64,000 bases of DNA from UKL13-3 sp044353855 (GCA_044353855.1 JBILBF010000001.1:682001-746000); one strand, 5' to 3'; shown: positions 1-8,876, numbered from the stretch's first letter. The notes: generated from the letters alone by a model not told the origin. Translations and numbers: made by a program.

Positions 1-1
1 A

Positions 2-319
2 TTATATAAAATTGAACAACAAAAAGGCAATTTCAAAAAAGCATTATCTTTTCATGAATTGTATAAGGCTTATAATGACTCCATTTACAATATAGAGACC
101 AATGACAAAGTTGCTGAACTTGAAACTCAGTATTTACAGGAGAAACAAGAAAAACAATCTCTGTTGAATACAAAAGAACAAGAAATTAACCTCATTCATT
201 CTCAAGAAAAAGAACATGCTGTTACACAATATATTTTTATAATAGGGCTGGTGCTTATCATTTTTGTATCGTTGATTTATATTGTTTTTTTCTTGATAAG
301 AAAGGTGAAATCATCTTGA
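2..319 (+). CDS. C-terminal end of a TPR / coiled-coil / membrane protein (cut by window edge)
   Basis: The reading frame is open from the first bases of the window, so the gene begins upstream; the first ATG/TTG visible is not its start. The residues seen are a TPR-like helix pair (KGNFKKALSFHELYKAYND), then a charged coiled coil of about 45 residues rich in Glu, Gln and Lys, then one hydrophobic segment (IFIIGLVLIIFVSLIYIVFF) and a short basic tail before the stop. This layout resembles the sensor half of Bacteroidota TPR regulators. Those usually continue after the membrane helix into a histidine kinase or HTH domain; here the protein simply ends. Function is not assignable. Confidence 0.6.
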   Translation, partial: LYKIEQQKGNFKKALSFHELYKAYNDSIYNIETNDKVAELETQYLQEKQEKQSLLNTKEQEINLIHSQEKEHAVTQYIFIIGLVLIIFVSLIYIVFFLIRKVKSS

Positions 320-341
320 TTTTCAGTTAAATAAAACGCAA

Positions 342-371
342 TTGTAATTTGCGTAAAAAAGCGCATATTTG
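342..371 (+). promoter_or_regulatory. Likely Bacteroidota-type promoter of sucD
   Basis: A TTG at 342-344 is followed after 19 bases by CATATTTG at 364-371, one base off the Bacteroidota -7 consensus TAnnTTTG. This would start transcription about 25 bases before the sucD ATG. A 6-bp inverted repeat (ACGCAA / TTGCGT, 336-354) overlaps the -33 region. Confidence 0.45.
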
Positions 372-402
372 CCCCACTTAAAAGCACAAATAGTAACAAT
401 TC

Positions 403-1287
403 ATGGCAGTATTAGTAGACAAAAATTCTAAAGTAATTGTGCAAGGTTTTACGGGAAGCGAAGGTAGCTTTCATGCACAACAAATGATTGAATATGGAAC
501 AAACCTAGTTGGTGGTGTAACACCAGGCAAAGGTGGCCAAACTCATTTAGACAAACCTGTATTTAACACAGTTAAAGAAGCAGTAGATAAAGCTGGAGCA
601 AATACCTCCATTATTTTTGTGCCTCCTCCATTTGCAGCTGATGCAATTATGGAAGCAGCTGATGCTGGTATTAAAGTTATTGTCTGTATAACGGAAGGCA
701 TTCCAGTAAAAGATATGATTGATGCCAAAGAATACATTAAAGGAAAAGAATGCACGTTAATTGGACCAAATTGTCCGGGTGTTATTACTCCTGGTCAAGC
801 AAAGGTTGGTATCATGCCTGGTTTTGTTTTCAAGCAAGGTCGTATTGGTATTGTATCTAAGTCAGGTACTTTAACCTACGAAGCGGCAGATCAAATTGTG
901 AAAGCTGGAATGGGAATTAGCACAGCCATTGGTATTGGAGGAGATCCTATTATTGGAACACCAACCAAAGGTGCAGTTGAATTATTAATGAACGACCCCG
1001 AAACGGATGCTATTGTTATGATTGGTGAAATAGGAGGAAACTATGAAGCTGATGCAGCACGTTGGATTAAAGAAACTGGAAACAAAAAGCCTGTAGTAGG
1101 ATTTATAGCTGGACAAACTGCTCCTCCAGGTCGTAGAATGGGTCATGCTGGTGCAATTGTTGGAGGTCATGATGATACTGCTGCTGCTAAAATGGCTATT
1201 ATGCGCGAGTGTGGTTTACATGTTGTCGAATCACCAGCAGAGATTGGTTCTAAAATGTTGGAAGTATTAAGCGCAAAAGGAATATAA
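403..1287 (+). CDS. sucD: Succinyl-CoA ligase (ADP/GDP-forming), alpha subunit
   Basis: This is the CoA-binding, phosphohistidine-carrying subunit of succinyl-CoA synthetase, which converts succinyl-CoA to succinate with nucleotide phosphorylation in the TCA cycle. It has the N-terminal CoA-binding Rossmann domain (GFTGSEGSFHAQQM near residue 16), the second domain with GPNCPGVI near 121, and the active-site histidine in GHAGAIVGG (His248). The 294 residues match the usual full length. The beta subunit (sucC) is not adjacent, so the two subunits are encoded separately here. The ATG is preceded by a recognisable promoter and the gene is followed by a clear terminator, which suggests a single-gene transcript. 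Confidence 0.95.
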   Translation: MAVLVDKNSKVIVQGFTGSEGSFHAQQMIEYGTNLVGGVTPGKGGQTHLDKPVFNTVKEAVDKAGANTSIIFVPPPFAADAIMEAADAGIKVIVCITEGIPVKDMIDAKEYIKGKECTLIGPNCPGVITPGQAKVGIMPGFVFKQGRIGIVSKSGTLTYEAADQIVKAGMGISTAIGIGGDPIIGTPTKGAVELLMNDPETDAIVMIGEIGGNYEADAARWIKETGNKKPVVGFIAGQTAPPGRRMGHAGAIVGGHDDTAAAKMAIMRECGLHVVESPAEIGSKMLEVLSAKGI

Positions 1288-1310
1288 ATTTAATAATACG
1301 AATATAAATT

Positions 1311-1346
1311 AAGGCGTCTTACTATTTTAGTTGGACGCCTTTTTTA
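1311..1346. terminator. Rho-independent terminator after sucD (probably bidirectional)
   Basis: An 8-bp perfect stem (AAGGCGTC at 1311-1318 with GACGCCTT at 1334-1341) is followed by a T run. The next gene ends immediately downstream on the other strand, so the hairpin may serve both. Confidence 0.85.
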
Positions 1347-1901
1347 TTAGTCAAGAATGATATTTAAAGGTTGTCTGATTAAACTAATTTTTACTTCATT
1401 CAGAATTTCGGGAAAAAACGCTTCAATATTAAAATCAGATAATAAAACTGTAAAATCAAATGTGAGCAATGGAGGTTGATTATTTCCAGCTGAATTATTT
1501 TTTTGAAAAATACTATAGTTAGCAGGAGTAAGTATCCTAATACCATTTATTTTAGTGCTGCCATTTATCTTATGAGGGATATCAGTACGTTGATTGGATA
1601 ACTCTTTACCTGGTTCTATTTGTAAATTACCCCTGTAAATTAATTTTTCATTATGCTCCTTTAGCTCGTTTGCCAATCCAATATTCTCTGTAGTAAAACT
1701 TCTTATTTTTACTTTAAGTATGAGTTCACCTGATTGCATATTAATTTCAACAGTCGCTTCTTTTGAATGAACTGATATTGGCAAAGAATCCTTTCCAACA
1801 GCATGAAATGTAACAGTACAATTTCGATAGGTTTGTGCTACACAGTCAATATTTATAGAGTATAAAAGGAGTAAAAAAAATAAGCTAATAGCTGTTTCAA
1901 T
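1347..1901 (-). CDS. YceI-like exported protein with unresolved start (apparent frameshift)
   Basis: The C-terminal half resembles the YceI lipocalin-like fold: repeated beta-strand stretches ending in LTFDFTVLLSDFNIEAFFPEILNEVKISL. YceI proteins are periplasmic and bind isoprenoid or other lipids; the ligand here is unknown. No ATG fits. The main frame runs back to an ATT at 1901, giving a hydrophobic leader (SLFFLLLLYSINIDCVAQ) with no basic residue. One frame over, a TTG at 1900 opens with Met-Lys-Gln-Leu-Leu-Ala-Tyr-Phe-Phe. Adding one base to the 8-A run at 1873-1880 would join the two into a textbook signal peptide. The TTG overlaps the metB stop codon, so the gene is probably translated together with metB. 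A secure internal alternative is the TTG at 1784, but it loses the leader. Confidence 0.6.
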   Translation of the reverse strand: METAISLFFLLLLYSINIDCVAQTYRNCTVTFHAVGKDSLPISVHSKEATVEINMQSGELILKVKIRSFTTENIGLANELKEHNEKLIYRGNLQIEPGKELSNQRTDIPHKINGSTKINGIRILTPANYSIFQKNNSAGNNQPPLLTFDFTVLLSDFNIEAFFPEILNEVKISLIRQPLNIILD

Positions 1902-3054
1902 TTAATACCCTTTTTAAGTCATTTAACAAATCATCAATATCCTCAACACCTACACTAAGGCGCAATAAATTATCTACTACACCTGCAGCTTCTCGCTCAG
2001 CTTTGGGAATGCTAGCATGTGTCATAGTTGCCGGATGGTTTATTAAACTCTCAACTCCACCTAATGATTCTGCTAATGTAAACACTTCAAAAGATGAAGC
2101 AAATGTAAAAGTGTCTTCAATGGTTGCATTTTTGAGAACAATAGAAATCATTCCACCGAAATCACGCATTTGTTGTTTTGCAATTTCGTGATTAGGGTGA
2201 TCAGTAAAACCTGGCCAGTATACTTTTTCAATTTTGGGATGTGTTTTCAAAAATTCAGCAATGACTCTACCGTTTGCACAATGCGCTTTCATTCGCAAAT
2301 GCAATGTTTTTATGCCGCGTAATGCTAAAAATGAATCCATTGGTCCTGGTGTAGCTCCACAAGAGTTATGGATAAAAGCCAATTGTTCGTATAAAGAATC
2401 ATCACTAGTAAGCAAAGCACCCATCACTAAATCACTATGCCCACCTATGTATTTGGTAACACTATGCATCACAATATCAGCACCCAAATCCAAAGGGTTT
2501 TGCAAGTATGGCGAAGCAAACGTATTATCAACAGCATAAATTAATTTGTGTTGTTTAGCTATTACTCCGCATGCGTGAATATCAATTATCTGCATTGTTG
2601 GATTGGTTGGGGTTTCAATCCAAAGTAATTTGGTTTTATCGTTTACATATGAGCTAATATTTGCTGGATTGCTTAAATCAATAAAATGAAATTTGATTCC
2701 ATAATTAGCAAAAACCTTTGTAAACATCCGATAGGTTCCACCATATAAATCATTGCCTGTAATAACTTCATCACCTGGTCTTAACATTTTGATTACAGCA
2801 TCAGTTGCACCCATTCCACTGCTAAAGGCCAATCCATATGTTGCGTTTTCTAAAGCAGCTAAGCAGGCTTCTAATGCACTACGTGTTGGGTTTTTGCCAC
2901 GAGCATATGCATATCCTTTGTGTTTACCCGGGCTTTCTTGCGCATAGGTTGACGTTTGGTAAATTGGAGTCATTACAGCGCCAGTTGTTGGATCAGGTTG
3001 TTGGCCTGCATGTATGGCTTTGGTTCCAAAACCTAGTTTTGATGTATCTTTCAT
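1897..3054 (-). CDS. metB: Cystathionine gamma-synthase / gamma-lyase family PLP enzyme
   Basis: This is a Cys/Met-metabolism PLP enzyme (fold type I), 385 residues from the ATG at 3054. The PLP lysine lies in SVTKYIGGHSD (Lys201). Other family motifs are YARGKNPTR near residue 50, SSGMGATDA for the phosphate site, and ETPTNPT with the Asp of AVDNTFASP. It catalyses cystathionine formation from an O-acylhomoserine and cysteine, or the reverse gamma-elimination. Sequence alone does not separate synthase from lyase, so the symbol is tentative. A TTG 30 bases upstream gives a longer frame but the ATG start fits the family. The stop codon overlaps the start region of the YceI-like gene, indicating one transcript. 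Confidence 0.85.
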   Translation of the reverse strand: MKDTSKLGFGTKAIHAGQQPDPTTGAVMTPIYQTSTYAQESPGKHKGYAYARGKNPTRSALEACLAALENATYGLAFSSGMGATDAVIKMLRPGDEVITGNDLYGGTYRMFTKVFANYGIKFHFIDLSNPANISSYVNDKTKLLWIETPTNPTMQIIDIHACGVIAKQHKLIYAVDNTFASPYLQNPLDLGADIVMHSVTKYIGGHSDLVMGALLTSDDSLYEQLAFIHNSCGATPGPMDSFLALRGIKTLHLRMKAHCANGRVIAEFLKTHPKIEKVYWPGFTDHPNHEIAKQQMRDFGGMISIVLKNATIEDTFTFASSFEVFTLAESLGGVESLINHPATMTHASIPKAEREAAGVVDNLLRLSVGVEDIDDLLNDLKRVLN

Positions 3055-3187
3055 GTTTAAAACAATCTCAATTTCAGTTGGCAAATCTAAGATTTATATT
3101 GAGTTATATACTGTTAGAAATTTATCAACAATTGATTTGCTACTTTCGAAAATAGAATTACTTTTAACCTCATAATTAGAAGCTATT

Positions 3188-3553
3188 ATGCCAACTCAAT
3201 TTATTAAAAAAATGAACAAAACCGAAGCTGGTTTTCATCTCCTTACATTATTGTCTCTTGCAGATGGTCATATTCATGCTGAAGAAGCAACTGTTATTTT
3301 AGATTTTTTGAACGACCATTTTAAAGATAATATAGATTTAATAAAGGAGCAAGCATTTCTGCGTGCATTACCAATAGCAGAATACGAAAATCATTTTACA
3401 GAAACAGCAGAACATTTTTATTCGTTAAGCAATGAAGATGAAAGGCACACGATTACTCATTTTGCTATGGAGGTAGTAATGGCCGATGATGCATTAGGTA
3501 ATCATGAAAATACATTAATTACTAAATTATACGACTGTTGGGCAATTGAATAG
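3188..3553 (+). CDS. TerB-family small acidic helical protein
   Basis: The 121-residue protein is acidic and helical, with two copies of the TerB-type signature: LADGHIHAEEA near residue 27 and MADDALGNHEN near 97. TerB-like domains are known from tellurite-resistance operons and as N-terminal modules of DnaJ-like proteins, and are thought to bind metal; in stand-alone Bacteroidota proteins the role is unknown. No ter operon genes are nearby, so a tellurite role is not supported. It lies 58 bases before prmA in the same direction and may be co-transcribed. A possible -7 element (TACTTTCG, 3141-3148) lies upstream. Confidence 0.65.
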   Translation: MPTQFIKKMNKTEAGFHLLTLLSLADGHIHAEEATVILDFLNDHFKDNIDLIKEQAFLRALPIAEYENHFTETAEHFYSLSNEDERHTITHFAMEVVMADDALGNHENTLITKLYDCWAIE

Positions 3554-3611
3554 TAGAAAGAGTTACCTATACTCGTTCAAACATTACATTAGTCACTTTT
3601 TACATTTATAA

Positions 3612-4442
3612 ATGGAAGCTTATTTTGAGTTTACGATACGTTGCAATAATGATTTAAGAGAACAGCTTATTGCAGAGTTTGCAGATGAAGAATATGAAGG
3701 GTTTATTGAAACTGAAACGGGATTTTCTGCCTATATTATTGCATCCGCGTTTAAGCGAGATATTTTTGAACAAGTATTGTTAAAATATGAAATAGATCCT
3801 AATTCAGTTGCTCAAAGTCATATTGAACAACAAAATTGGAATGCACAATGGGAAGCAGGATATGAACCCATTATTATTGAAAACAATGTCATTGTCAAAG
3901 CACCTTTTCATCAAATTGATAAAAAATATCCATACGAATTATGGATTCAGCCTAAAAACACTTTTGGTACTGGACACCATGAAACAACTCAATTGATGTT
4001 GCGTTTGATGTTGCAGGTAAACATGAAAGATAAAAAGGTTTTTGATTATGGAAGTGGTACAGGTGTTTTAGCCATCATGGCCAGTAAAATGGATGCCTCA
4101 TCTATTTTTGCTATAGATATTGATGATTGGAGTGCTGAAAATATTTTTGAAAACACCCAACTGAATAGTATTGAAAATATACAATTTGAACAAGGAGATT
4201 TAAACAGCGTAAAGCCTCAAAAATTTGACGTAATTCTAGCCAATATTAATAAAAATATATTGCTATTTAGTTTTGCGCAATTAGCACCACTTACCGCCAA
4301 CAATGGAACGTTACTTATTAGTGGATTTTATGAAAACGACCTGAACGATTTAAAAGCATCGGCTTTTATTTCAGGGTTTATATTTCAAGATTATATAACA
4401 CTTAATAATTGGTGTGCAGCAACTTTTAAAAATCAACAATAG
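3612..4442 (+). CDS. prmA: Ribosomal protein L11 methyltransferase
   Basis: This is a SAM-dependent methyltransferase that trimethylates ribosomal protein L11. A divergent N-terminal substrate domain of about 100 residues is followed by the PrmA signature NTFGTGHHETTQL, the SAM-binding glycine loop FDYGSGTGVLAI, the acidic ribose-binding stretch IFAIDIDDW, and the catalytic motif DVILANINKNIL. The 276 residues match the family. It is a single-copy housekeeping gene. Confidence 0.92.
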   Translation: MEAYFEFTIRCNNDLREQLIAEFADEEYEGFIETETGFSAYIIASAFKRDIFEQVLLKYEIDPNSVAQSHIEQQNWNAQWEAGYEPIIIENNVIVKAPFHQIDKKYPYELWIQPKNTFGTGHHETTQLMLRLMLQVNMKDKKVFDYGSGTGVLAIMASKMDASSIFAIDIDDWSAENIFENTQLNSIENIQFEQGDLNSVKPQKFDVILANINKNILLFSFAQLAPLTANNGTLLISGFYENDLNDLKASAFISGFIFQDYITLNNWCAATFKNQQ

Positions 4443-4530
4443 TTAGTGTATACTTTTTTGTGGGTGTTATTAATATAGTAAAAAAACTCCTATCACCATA
4501 ATATCATAACCAACAATAACCTTAAAACAT

Positions 4531-5724
4531 ATGTACGGAAAACTCAAACAACATCTTCAAAACGAATTAACAGATATTGAATCCGCTGGTTTATATAAAA
4601 ACGAACGCATTATAGCTTCTGAACAAGGTGCAGAAATAACACTTACATCTGGTGAAAAAGTGTTAAATTTTTGTGCTAATAATTATTTAGGCCTTTCTTC
4701 ACATCCCAGGGTTAAAGAGGCTGCAAAAAAAGCAATAGATTCACATGGTTTCGGAATGAGTTCAGTTAGGTTTATCTGTGGAACTCAAGATATTCATAAG
4801 GAATTGGAAAAAACCATTGCTACATTTTATGGAACAGAAGATACCATATTGTATGCAGCAGCTTTTGATGCAAATGGAGGGATTTTTGAACCATTGTTTC
4901 AAGAAGCGGATGCGATTATAAGTGATTCATTAAACCATGCTAGTATTATTGATGGTGTGCGACTTTGCAAAGCGCAGCGATACCGTTACAATAATAATGA
5001 TATGGCCGATTTGGAAACGCAATTGGTAGCTGCTACTGAAAAAGGTGCAAGGTTTAAAATTATTGTTACTGATGGTGTGTTTAGCATGGATGGTTATGTT
5101 GCCCAAATGGATAAAATTTGTGATTTGGCCGATAAGTATGATGCATTGGTTATGACCGATGAATGCCACAGTGCTGGGTTTATTGGAAAAACAGGTAGAG
5201 GAGTTCCAGAGTATTGTAATGTAATGGATCGAGTAGATATTATTACGGGAACTTTAGGTAAAGCATTAGGTGGAGCAATGGGCGGATATACTACCGGTCG
5301 CAAAGAAGTTATTGAATTGTTACGACAACGTTCTCGCCCATATTTATTCTCTAATTCTTTAGCACCTTCAATTGTTGGTGCTAGTATTGAGGTGTTTAAA
5401 TTATTAAATGAAAGCACTGCTTTGCGCGATACGTTGGAGAAAAATGTTAATCAGTTTAAAGCGGGAATGCAAGCTGCAGGTTTTGATTTACGTGGTGGTG
5501 CTTCAGCAATCGTACCCGTAATGTTGTATGATGCAAAATTAGCACAAACCTTTGCACATAAATTGTTAGCAGAAGGAATTTATGTAATCGGATTTTTTTA
5601 TCCAGTTGTTCCAAAAGATTTAGCACGTATTAGGGTTCAACTTTCTGCTGCTCACGAACCTGCACATATTGATAAAGCAATTGCGGCTTTTATTAAGATT
5701 GGTAAAGAGTTAAATGTAATTTAA
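4531..5724 (+). CDS. kbl: Glycine C-acetyltransferase (2-amino-3-ketobutyrate CoA ligase)
   Basis: This PLP enzyme of the alpha-oxoamine synthase family interconverts 2-amino-3-ketobutyrate plus CoA with glycine plus acetyl-CoA, the second step of threonine breakdown. The PLP lysine is Lys244 in ITGTLGKALGGAMGG; the ring-stacking and Asp/His set is in TDECHSAGFIG (210-220). The 397-residue length and the N-terminal MYGKLKQHLQNEL are typical. Related enzymes (8-amino-7-oxononanoate synthase, serine palmitoyltransferase) are possible alternatives, but the overall match is to Kbl. Threonine dehydrogenase (tdh) is not adjacent. Confidence 0.88.
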   Translation: MYGKLKQHLQNELTDIESAGLYKNERIIASEQGAEITLTSGEKVLNFCANNYLGLSSHPRVKEAAKKAIDSHGFGMSSVRFICGTQDIHKELEKTIATFYGTEDTILYAAAFDANGGIFEPLFQEADAIISDSLNHASIIDGVRLCKAQRYRYNNNDMADLETQLVAATEKGARFKIIVTDGVFSMDGYVAQMDKICDLADKYDALVMTDECHSAGFIGKTGRGVPEYCNVMDRVDIITGTLGKALGGAMGGYTTGRKEVIELLRQRSRPYLFSNSLAPSIVGASIEVFKLLNESTALRDTLEKNVNQFKAGMQAAGFDLRGGASAIVPVMLYDAKLAQTFAHKLLAEGIYVIGFFYPVVPKDLARIRVQLSAAHEPAHIDKAIAAFIKIGKELNVI

Positions 5725-5734
5725 TAGCATATGA

Positions 5735-5869
5735 TTAACATCAGATTAATCATTAACATGTATTTATATTGTTTATAATCAACAAACTACGTTAGTTTAA
5801 TTTTCTTATTTAACATTCAATTAACGTCTAATTGATATTGAATTAACTTAACATTAATGTTTGGTTAAC
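5735..5869 (+). promoter_or_regulatory. Pho-box-like array: 11-bp-phased TTAAC repeats upstream of a TonB receptor
   Basis: Six pentamers start exactly 11 bases apart at 5810 (TTAAC), 5821 (TTAAC), 5832 (TTGAT), 5843 (TTAAC), 5854 (TTAAT) and 5865 (TTAAC). A separate upstream pair is at 5735 (TTAAC) and 5746 (TTAAT), with another TTAAC at 5753. Direct repeats with an 11-bp step are the known binding pattern of PhoB/PhoP-type OmpR-family regulators; Bacillus PhoP uses TTAACA-like hexamers at this spacing. The array ends just before the -33 element of the receptor promoter. That it is phosphate-responsive is inference. Confidence 0.6.
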
Positions 5870-5871
5870 TG

Positions 5872-5898
5872 TTGACAAGCATTCGAAAGATACTTTTG
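5872..5898 (+). promoter_or_regulatory. Promoter of the first TonB-dependent receptor
   Basis: TTG at 5872-5874, 16 bases, then TACTTTTG at 5891-5898, an exact match to the Bacteroidota -7 consensus TAnnTTTG. The ATG follows 20 bases later, so the leader is short. The last phased repeat abuts the -33 element, the arrangement expected for an activator contacting sigma. Confidence 0.65.
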
Positions 5899-5917
5899 TC
5901 GTACTATAATTTCACAC

Positions 5918-8830
5918 ATGAAAACAGTTCGACTTAAGTATCTTTTTTTGTTATTAATCAGTACAATAGCTTTTGCAATTAATGCACAAACAGGTCGTAT
6001 TGGAGGTAAAATAATTGACAAAAAAACAGGAGAAGAATTAATTGGCGTATCTGTTCAAATTGAAGGCACAAGTATTGGTGCTGTAACCGATTATGAAGGA
6101 AAGTTTGTGATCAATAATATTCAGCCAGGCACCTATAATTTATTGGTTACATACATATCGTATTCAAAAAAGAATATAAAAGCGGTAGAGGTTAAAGCAA
6201 AAGAAACTACAACAATCAATTCTTCATTAGAAGAATCTTCTAACGATTTAAATGAGGTAGTTATACAAGCTGAGTTTAAAAAAGAATCAGCAAATGCGTT
6301 ACTTATTCAGCAAAAAAATGCCGTTTCAGTTTCGAGTGGTGTTTCTGCCGATTTAATTAAAAAAACACCAGATAGAACTACTGCAGATGTAGTCAAACGG
6401 ATTAGTGGTGCATCGGTTCAGGATGGAAAATTCGCCATTGTACGTGGATTAACGGATAGATATAATTCTGCTTTTATCAATGGCGCTCCAATGCCAAGCA
6501 CCGAAAGTGATCGTAAAGCATTTTCGTTGGATTTAATTCCTGCAGCAGTAATTGATAATATGATGATTCAAAAAACAGCTACTCCTGATATGCCTGGTGA
6601 TTTTGCTGGTGGATTTATTGGAATCAATACAAAAGATATTCCTGAAGAAAGTAGTTTTTTTGTGGGAATGAGCGGTCAATACCATTCTATTACTACATTT
6701 AAAGAAGGTATACAAGGGCCAAAAAGTAAAACGGATTGGTTAGCTTATGATGGCGGAACACGCACTATCCCTTCTGATGTAATGAGCACTGAAGAATCTA
6801 CTAACAATAACTCGTTTGCCAATAATATTAATGACACCAAAAAATTCAACAACGATTATTCATTTAAAACGGTAAACTCTTTTCGCCCAAATATAAGTTT
6901 TCAATTGGGAGGTTCTAAGCGTTTTCAAGTTGGCGAAAAAGACCAATTAGGTATTATTGGAACTGCTTATTATAATAATAGTTTTAAAGCAACACCATTA
7001 ACTACAGCATCTCCACGCCAAATTGGTGTAAATCAAACAGAAGTTAATCAAAATGATAGCGATGGGTTGTTTTACACTATTGCTAATTACAGACAAACGG
7101 TTGCAATAGGAGGTATTTTTAATATTTCCTATAAACTTGGAAACAACAGTAAGTTTACGTTCAAAAATTTATACACCCGTAATGCAGAAGACCAAACAAT
7201 AAATAGAACAGGTTACGGAACGGATCCTAACAATCCTCAATTGGCTCAACAATATGATGATTACATTTTCTCTTACCAATCAAGTAGCATGTATTCTACC
7301 CAACTTTCAGGCGAACATTTAATTCCATCAGCAAAAATTAAAGTAAAATATATTGGTAGCTTTAATAATATCCATAGAGAGATGCCTGACTTTAGAAGAT
7401 TGATGTACCAAAGCAATAAAAATAATGCAATTGACGCCAATACTGGTTTAGCTATTGATTCAGCTTACAGCAAACCGGTAGCTTCTATTTTGCCCAATGC
7501 GCGTACATTTACTCCTTTAAATTCTGGCCGTTTTTCTTCAATTTTGGACGAACAAAGTTGCCACGCAGGGTATGATGTAGCTATTCCGTTTAAGTTGTTT
7601 AAAAAATCGGAAGTAAAAGTTGGAGGTTACCACCAAATAAGAACTCGCGCATTTAATGCTAGAACTTTTATGTACAGCATTGATGATAATAATAAAGACC
7701 AAGGTAGATTGGATAGTTTGCAAAATGTAAGTTCGGGTCAAATTTTCAACAATCAAAATATTGATTCGGCTACTTATTTTCAGAAAGAAACAACCCAAGG
7801 ATCAGACCAATATGATGCAAGCTCAAAATTGCATGCAGGATATGTAATGTTGGATAATAAAATTACCAGTAGACTGAGATTAATTTGGGGCGCTCGTGTT
7901 GAAAGTTATAACCAAAAAATAAGTTCTGAAGCTCAAGGTGCACAGCAAAAAGTTGATACTACCGTGGTGGATATTTTACCTTCAGTGAATGTGGTATATG
8001 AACTAACAGATAAAATTAATGTTAGAGCAAGTTTTGCCAAAACGGTTTCTCGTCCTGAGTTTCGTGAGTTTGCTCAACTTGCCTTTTACGAAGTAAATGC
8101 TAATGCGATTATTACTGGAAATCCATTTTTGATTCGGACCCAAATTTATAATTATGATTTAAAGTTTGAATGGTATCCTAGTGCAGGGCAAACATTTTCT
8201 GTCAATCCTTTTTACAAATATTTTGTCAATCCAATTGAAAATACGGTAAACCCATTACAAGGAGGACTAAGAGGTTTTGGTTATCAGAATGCACCTTCAG
8301 CTCAAAGTTTAGGAGTAGAGTTTGAAGCACGTTTTAATATTGGTGCTTTGATAAAAGCGGAACAACGTTCATTATGGAACAGAATAGGTGTTTTTTCTAA
8401 CCTAGCGTTAATTAATTCAACTGTTAAACTAGCCGATCCAATTGCTGGTCAACAAGATGTTGTGAATAGTCGTCCGCTTCAAGGTCAATCACCTTATGTA
8501 TTTAATGCAGGGTTAAACTATAATAATATTGAAAAGGGATTTGATGTAAGTGTAAATGCAAATAGAGTTGGAAGAAGAATTGCTTATGTAGCCAACAACA
8601 ATCGTTTTATGATTTGGGAAAATCCACGTACCGTAGTTGATATGAGTGTGTCAAAAACGTTTAAGAAAAAACTGCAAATGAAATTTATTGTAGGTGATTT
8701 ATTGGCTCAAGACCTTGTTTTTTACCAAGACCTAAACAAAAATGGCAAGTATGAAAACGGACAAGATGTTGGGTTTAATGTTTGGAGAAACGGTTTTACC
8801 ACAACGTTGAGTTTTACGTATAACTTTTAA
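5918..8830 (+). CDS. TonB-dependent outer-membrane receptor (Pho-box-like promoter)
   Basis: The protein has 970 residues: signal peptide ending in AFAINAQ (about 24), a carboxypeptidase-regulatory-like beta-sandwich (GGKIIDKKTGEELIGVSVQI, 27-110), a plug domain with IVRGLTDRYNSAFINGAPMP near 175, and a long beta-barrel ending in Asn-Phe. Such receptors import a specific ligand through TonB energy. The ligand is not evident, but six phased TTAAC repeats upstream suggest induction by a PhoB-like regulator. The next gene encodes a T9SS-secreted protein with its own weakly phased upstream region, so the two may act as a surface pair. It ends at a strong terminator. It is not SusC, since no SusD-like gene follows. 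Confidence 0.88.
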   Translation: MKTVRLKYLFLLLISTIAFAINAQTGRIGGKIIDKKTGEELIGVSVQIEGTSIGAVTDYEGKFVINNIQPGTYNLLVTYISYSKKNIKAVEVKAKETTTINSSLEESSNDLNEVVIQAEFKKESANALLIQQKNAVSVSSGVSADLIKKTPDRTTADVVKRISGASVQDGKFAIVRGLTDRYNSAFINGAPMPSTESDRKAFSLDLIPAAVIDNMMIQKTATPDMPGDFAGGFIGINTKDIPEESSFFVGMSGQYHSITTFKEGIQGPKSKTDWLAYDGGTRTIPSDVMSTEESTNNNSFANNINDTKKFNNDYSFKTVNSFRPNISFQLGGSKRFQVGEKDQLGIIGTAYYNNSFKATPLTTASPRQIGVNQTEVNQNDSDGLFYTIANYRQTVAIGGIFNISYKLGNNSKFTFKNLYTRNAEDQTINRTGYGTDPNNPQLAQQYDDYIFSYQSSSMYSTQLSGEHLIPSAKIKVKYIGSFNNIHREMPDFRRLMYQSNKNNAIDANTGLAIDSAYSKPVASILPNARTFTPLNSGRFSSILDEQSCHAGYDVAIPFKLFKKSEVKVGGYHQIRTRAFNARTFMYSIDDNNKDQGRLDSLQNVSSGQIFNNQNIDSATYFQKETTQGSDQYDASSKLHAGYVMLDNKITSRLRLIWGARVESYNQKISSEAQGAQQKVDTTVVDILPSVNVVYELTDKINVRASFAKTVSRPEFREFAQLAFYEVNANAIITGNPFLIRTQIYNYDLKFEWYPSAGQTFSVNPFYKYFVNPIENTVNPLQGGLRGFGYQNAPSAQSLGVEFEARFNIGALIKAEQRSLWNRIGVFSNLALINSTVKLADPIAGQQDVVNSRPLQGQSPYVFNAGLNYNNIEKGFDVSVNANRVGRRIAYVANNNRFMIWENPRTVVDMSVSKTFKKKLQMKFIVGDLLAQDLVFYQDLNKNGKYENGQDVGFNVWRNGFTTTLSFTYNF

Positions 8831-8844
8831 TAAAAATAGATATT

Positions 8845-8876
8845 AAAAAGTCTCGGGGATGAGCCGAGACTTTTTT
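8845..8876 (+). terminator. Rho-independent terminator after the TonB receptor
   Basis: A 12-bp stem (AAAAAGTCTCGG, 8845-8856, with CCGAGACTTTTT, 8864-8875) encloses a 7-base loop and runs into T residues. Confidence 0.9.

Noticed and set aside
336..354. Terminator for the TPR gene
   Set aside because: The ACGCAA / TTGCGT hairpin is followed by A residues, not T, on the plus strand, and it overlaps a good promoter match.
2838..3155. 105-codon frame opposite the metB-like gene
   Set aside because: Antisense shadow of a well-supported gene, with no domain or leader.
3055..3187. SAM or other riboswitch upstream of the metB-like gene
   Set aside because: The leader is short and AT-rich, with no conserved riboswitch stems that I can recognise.
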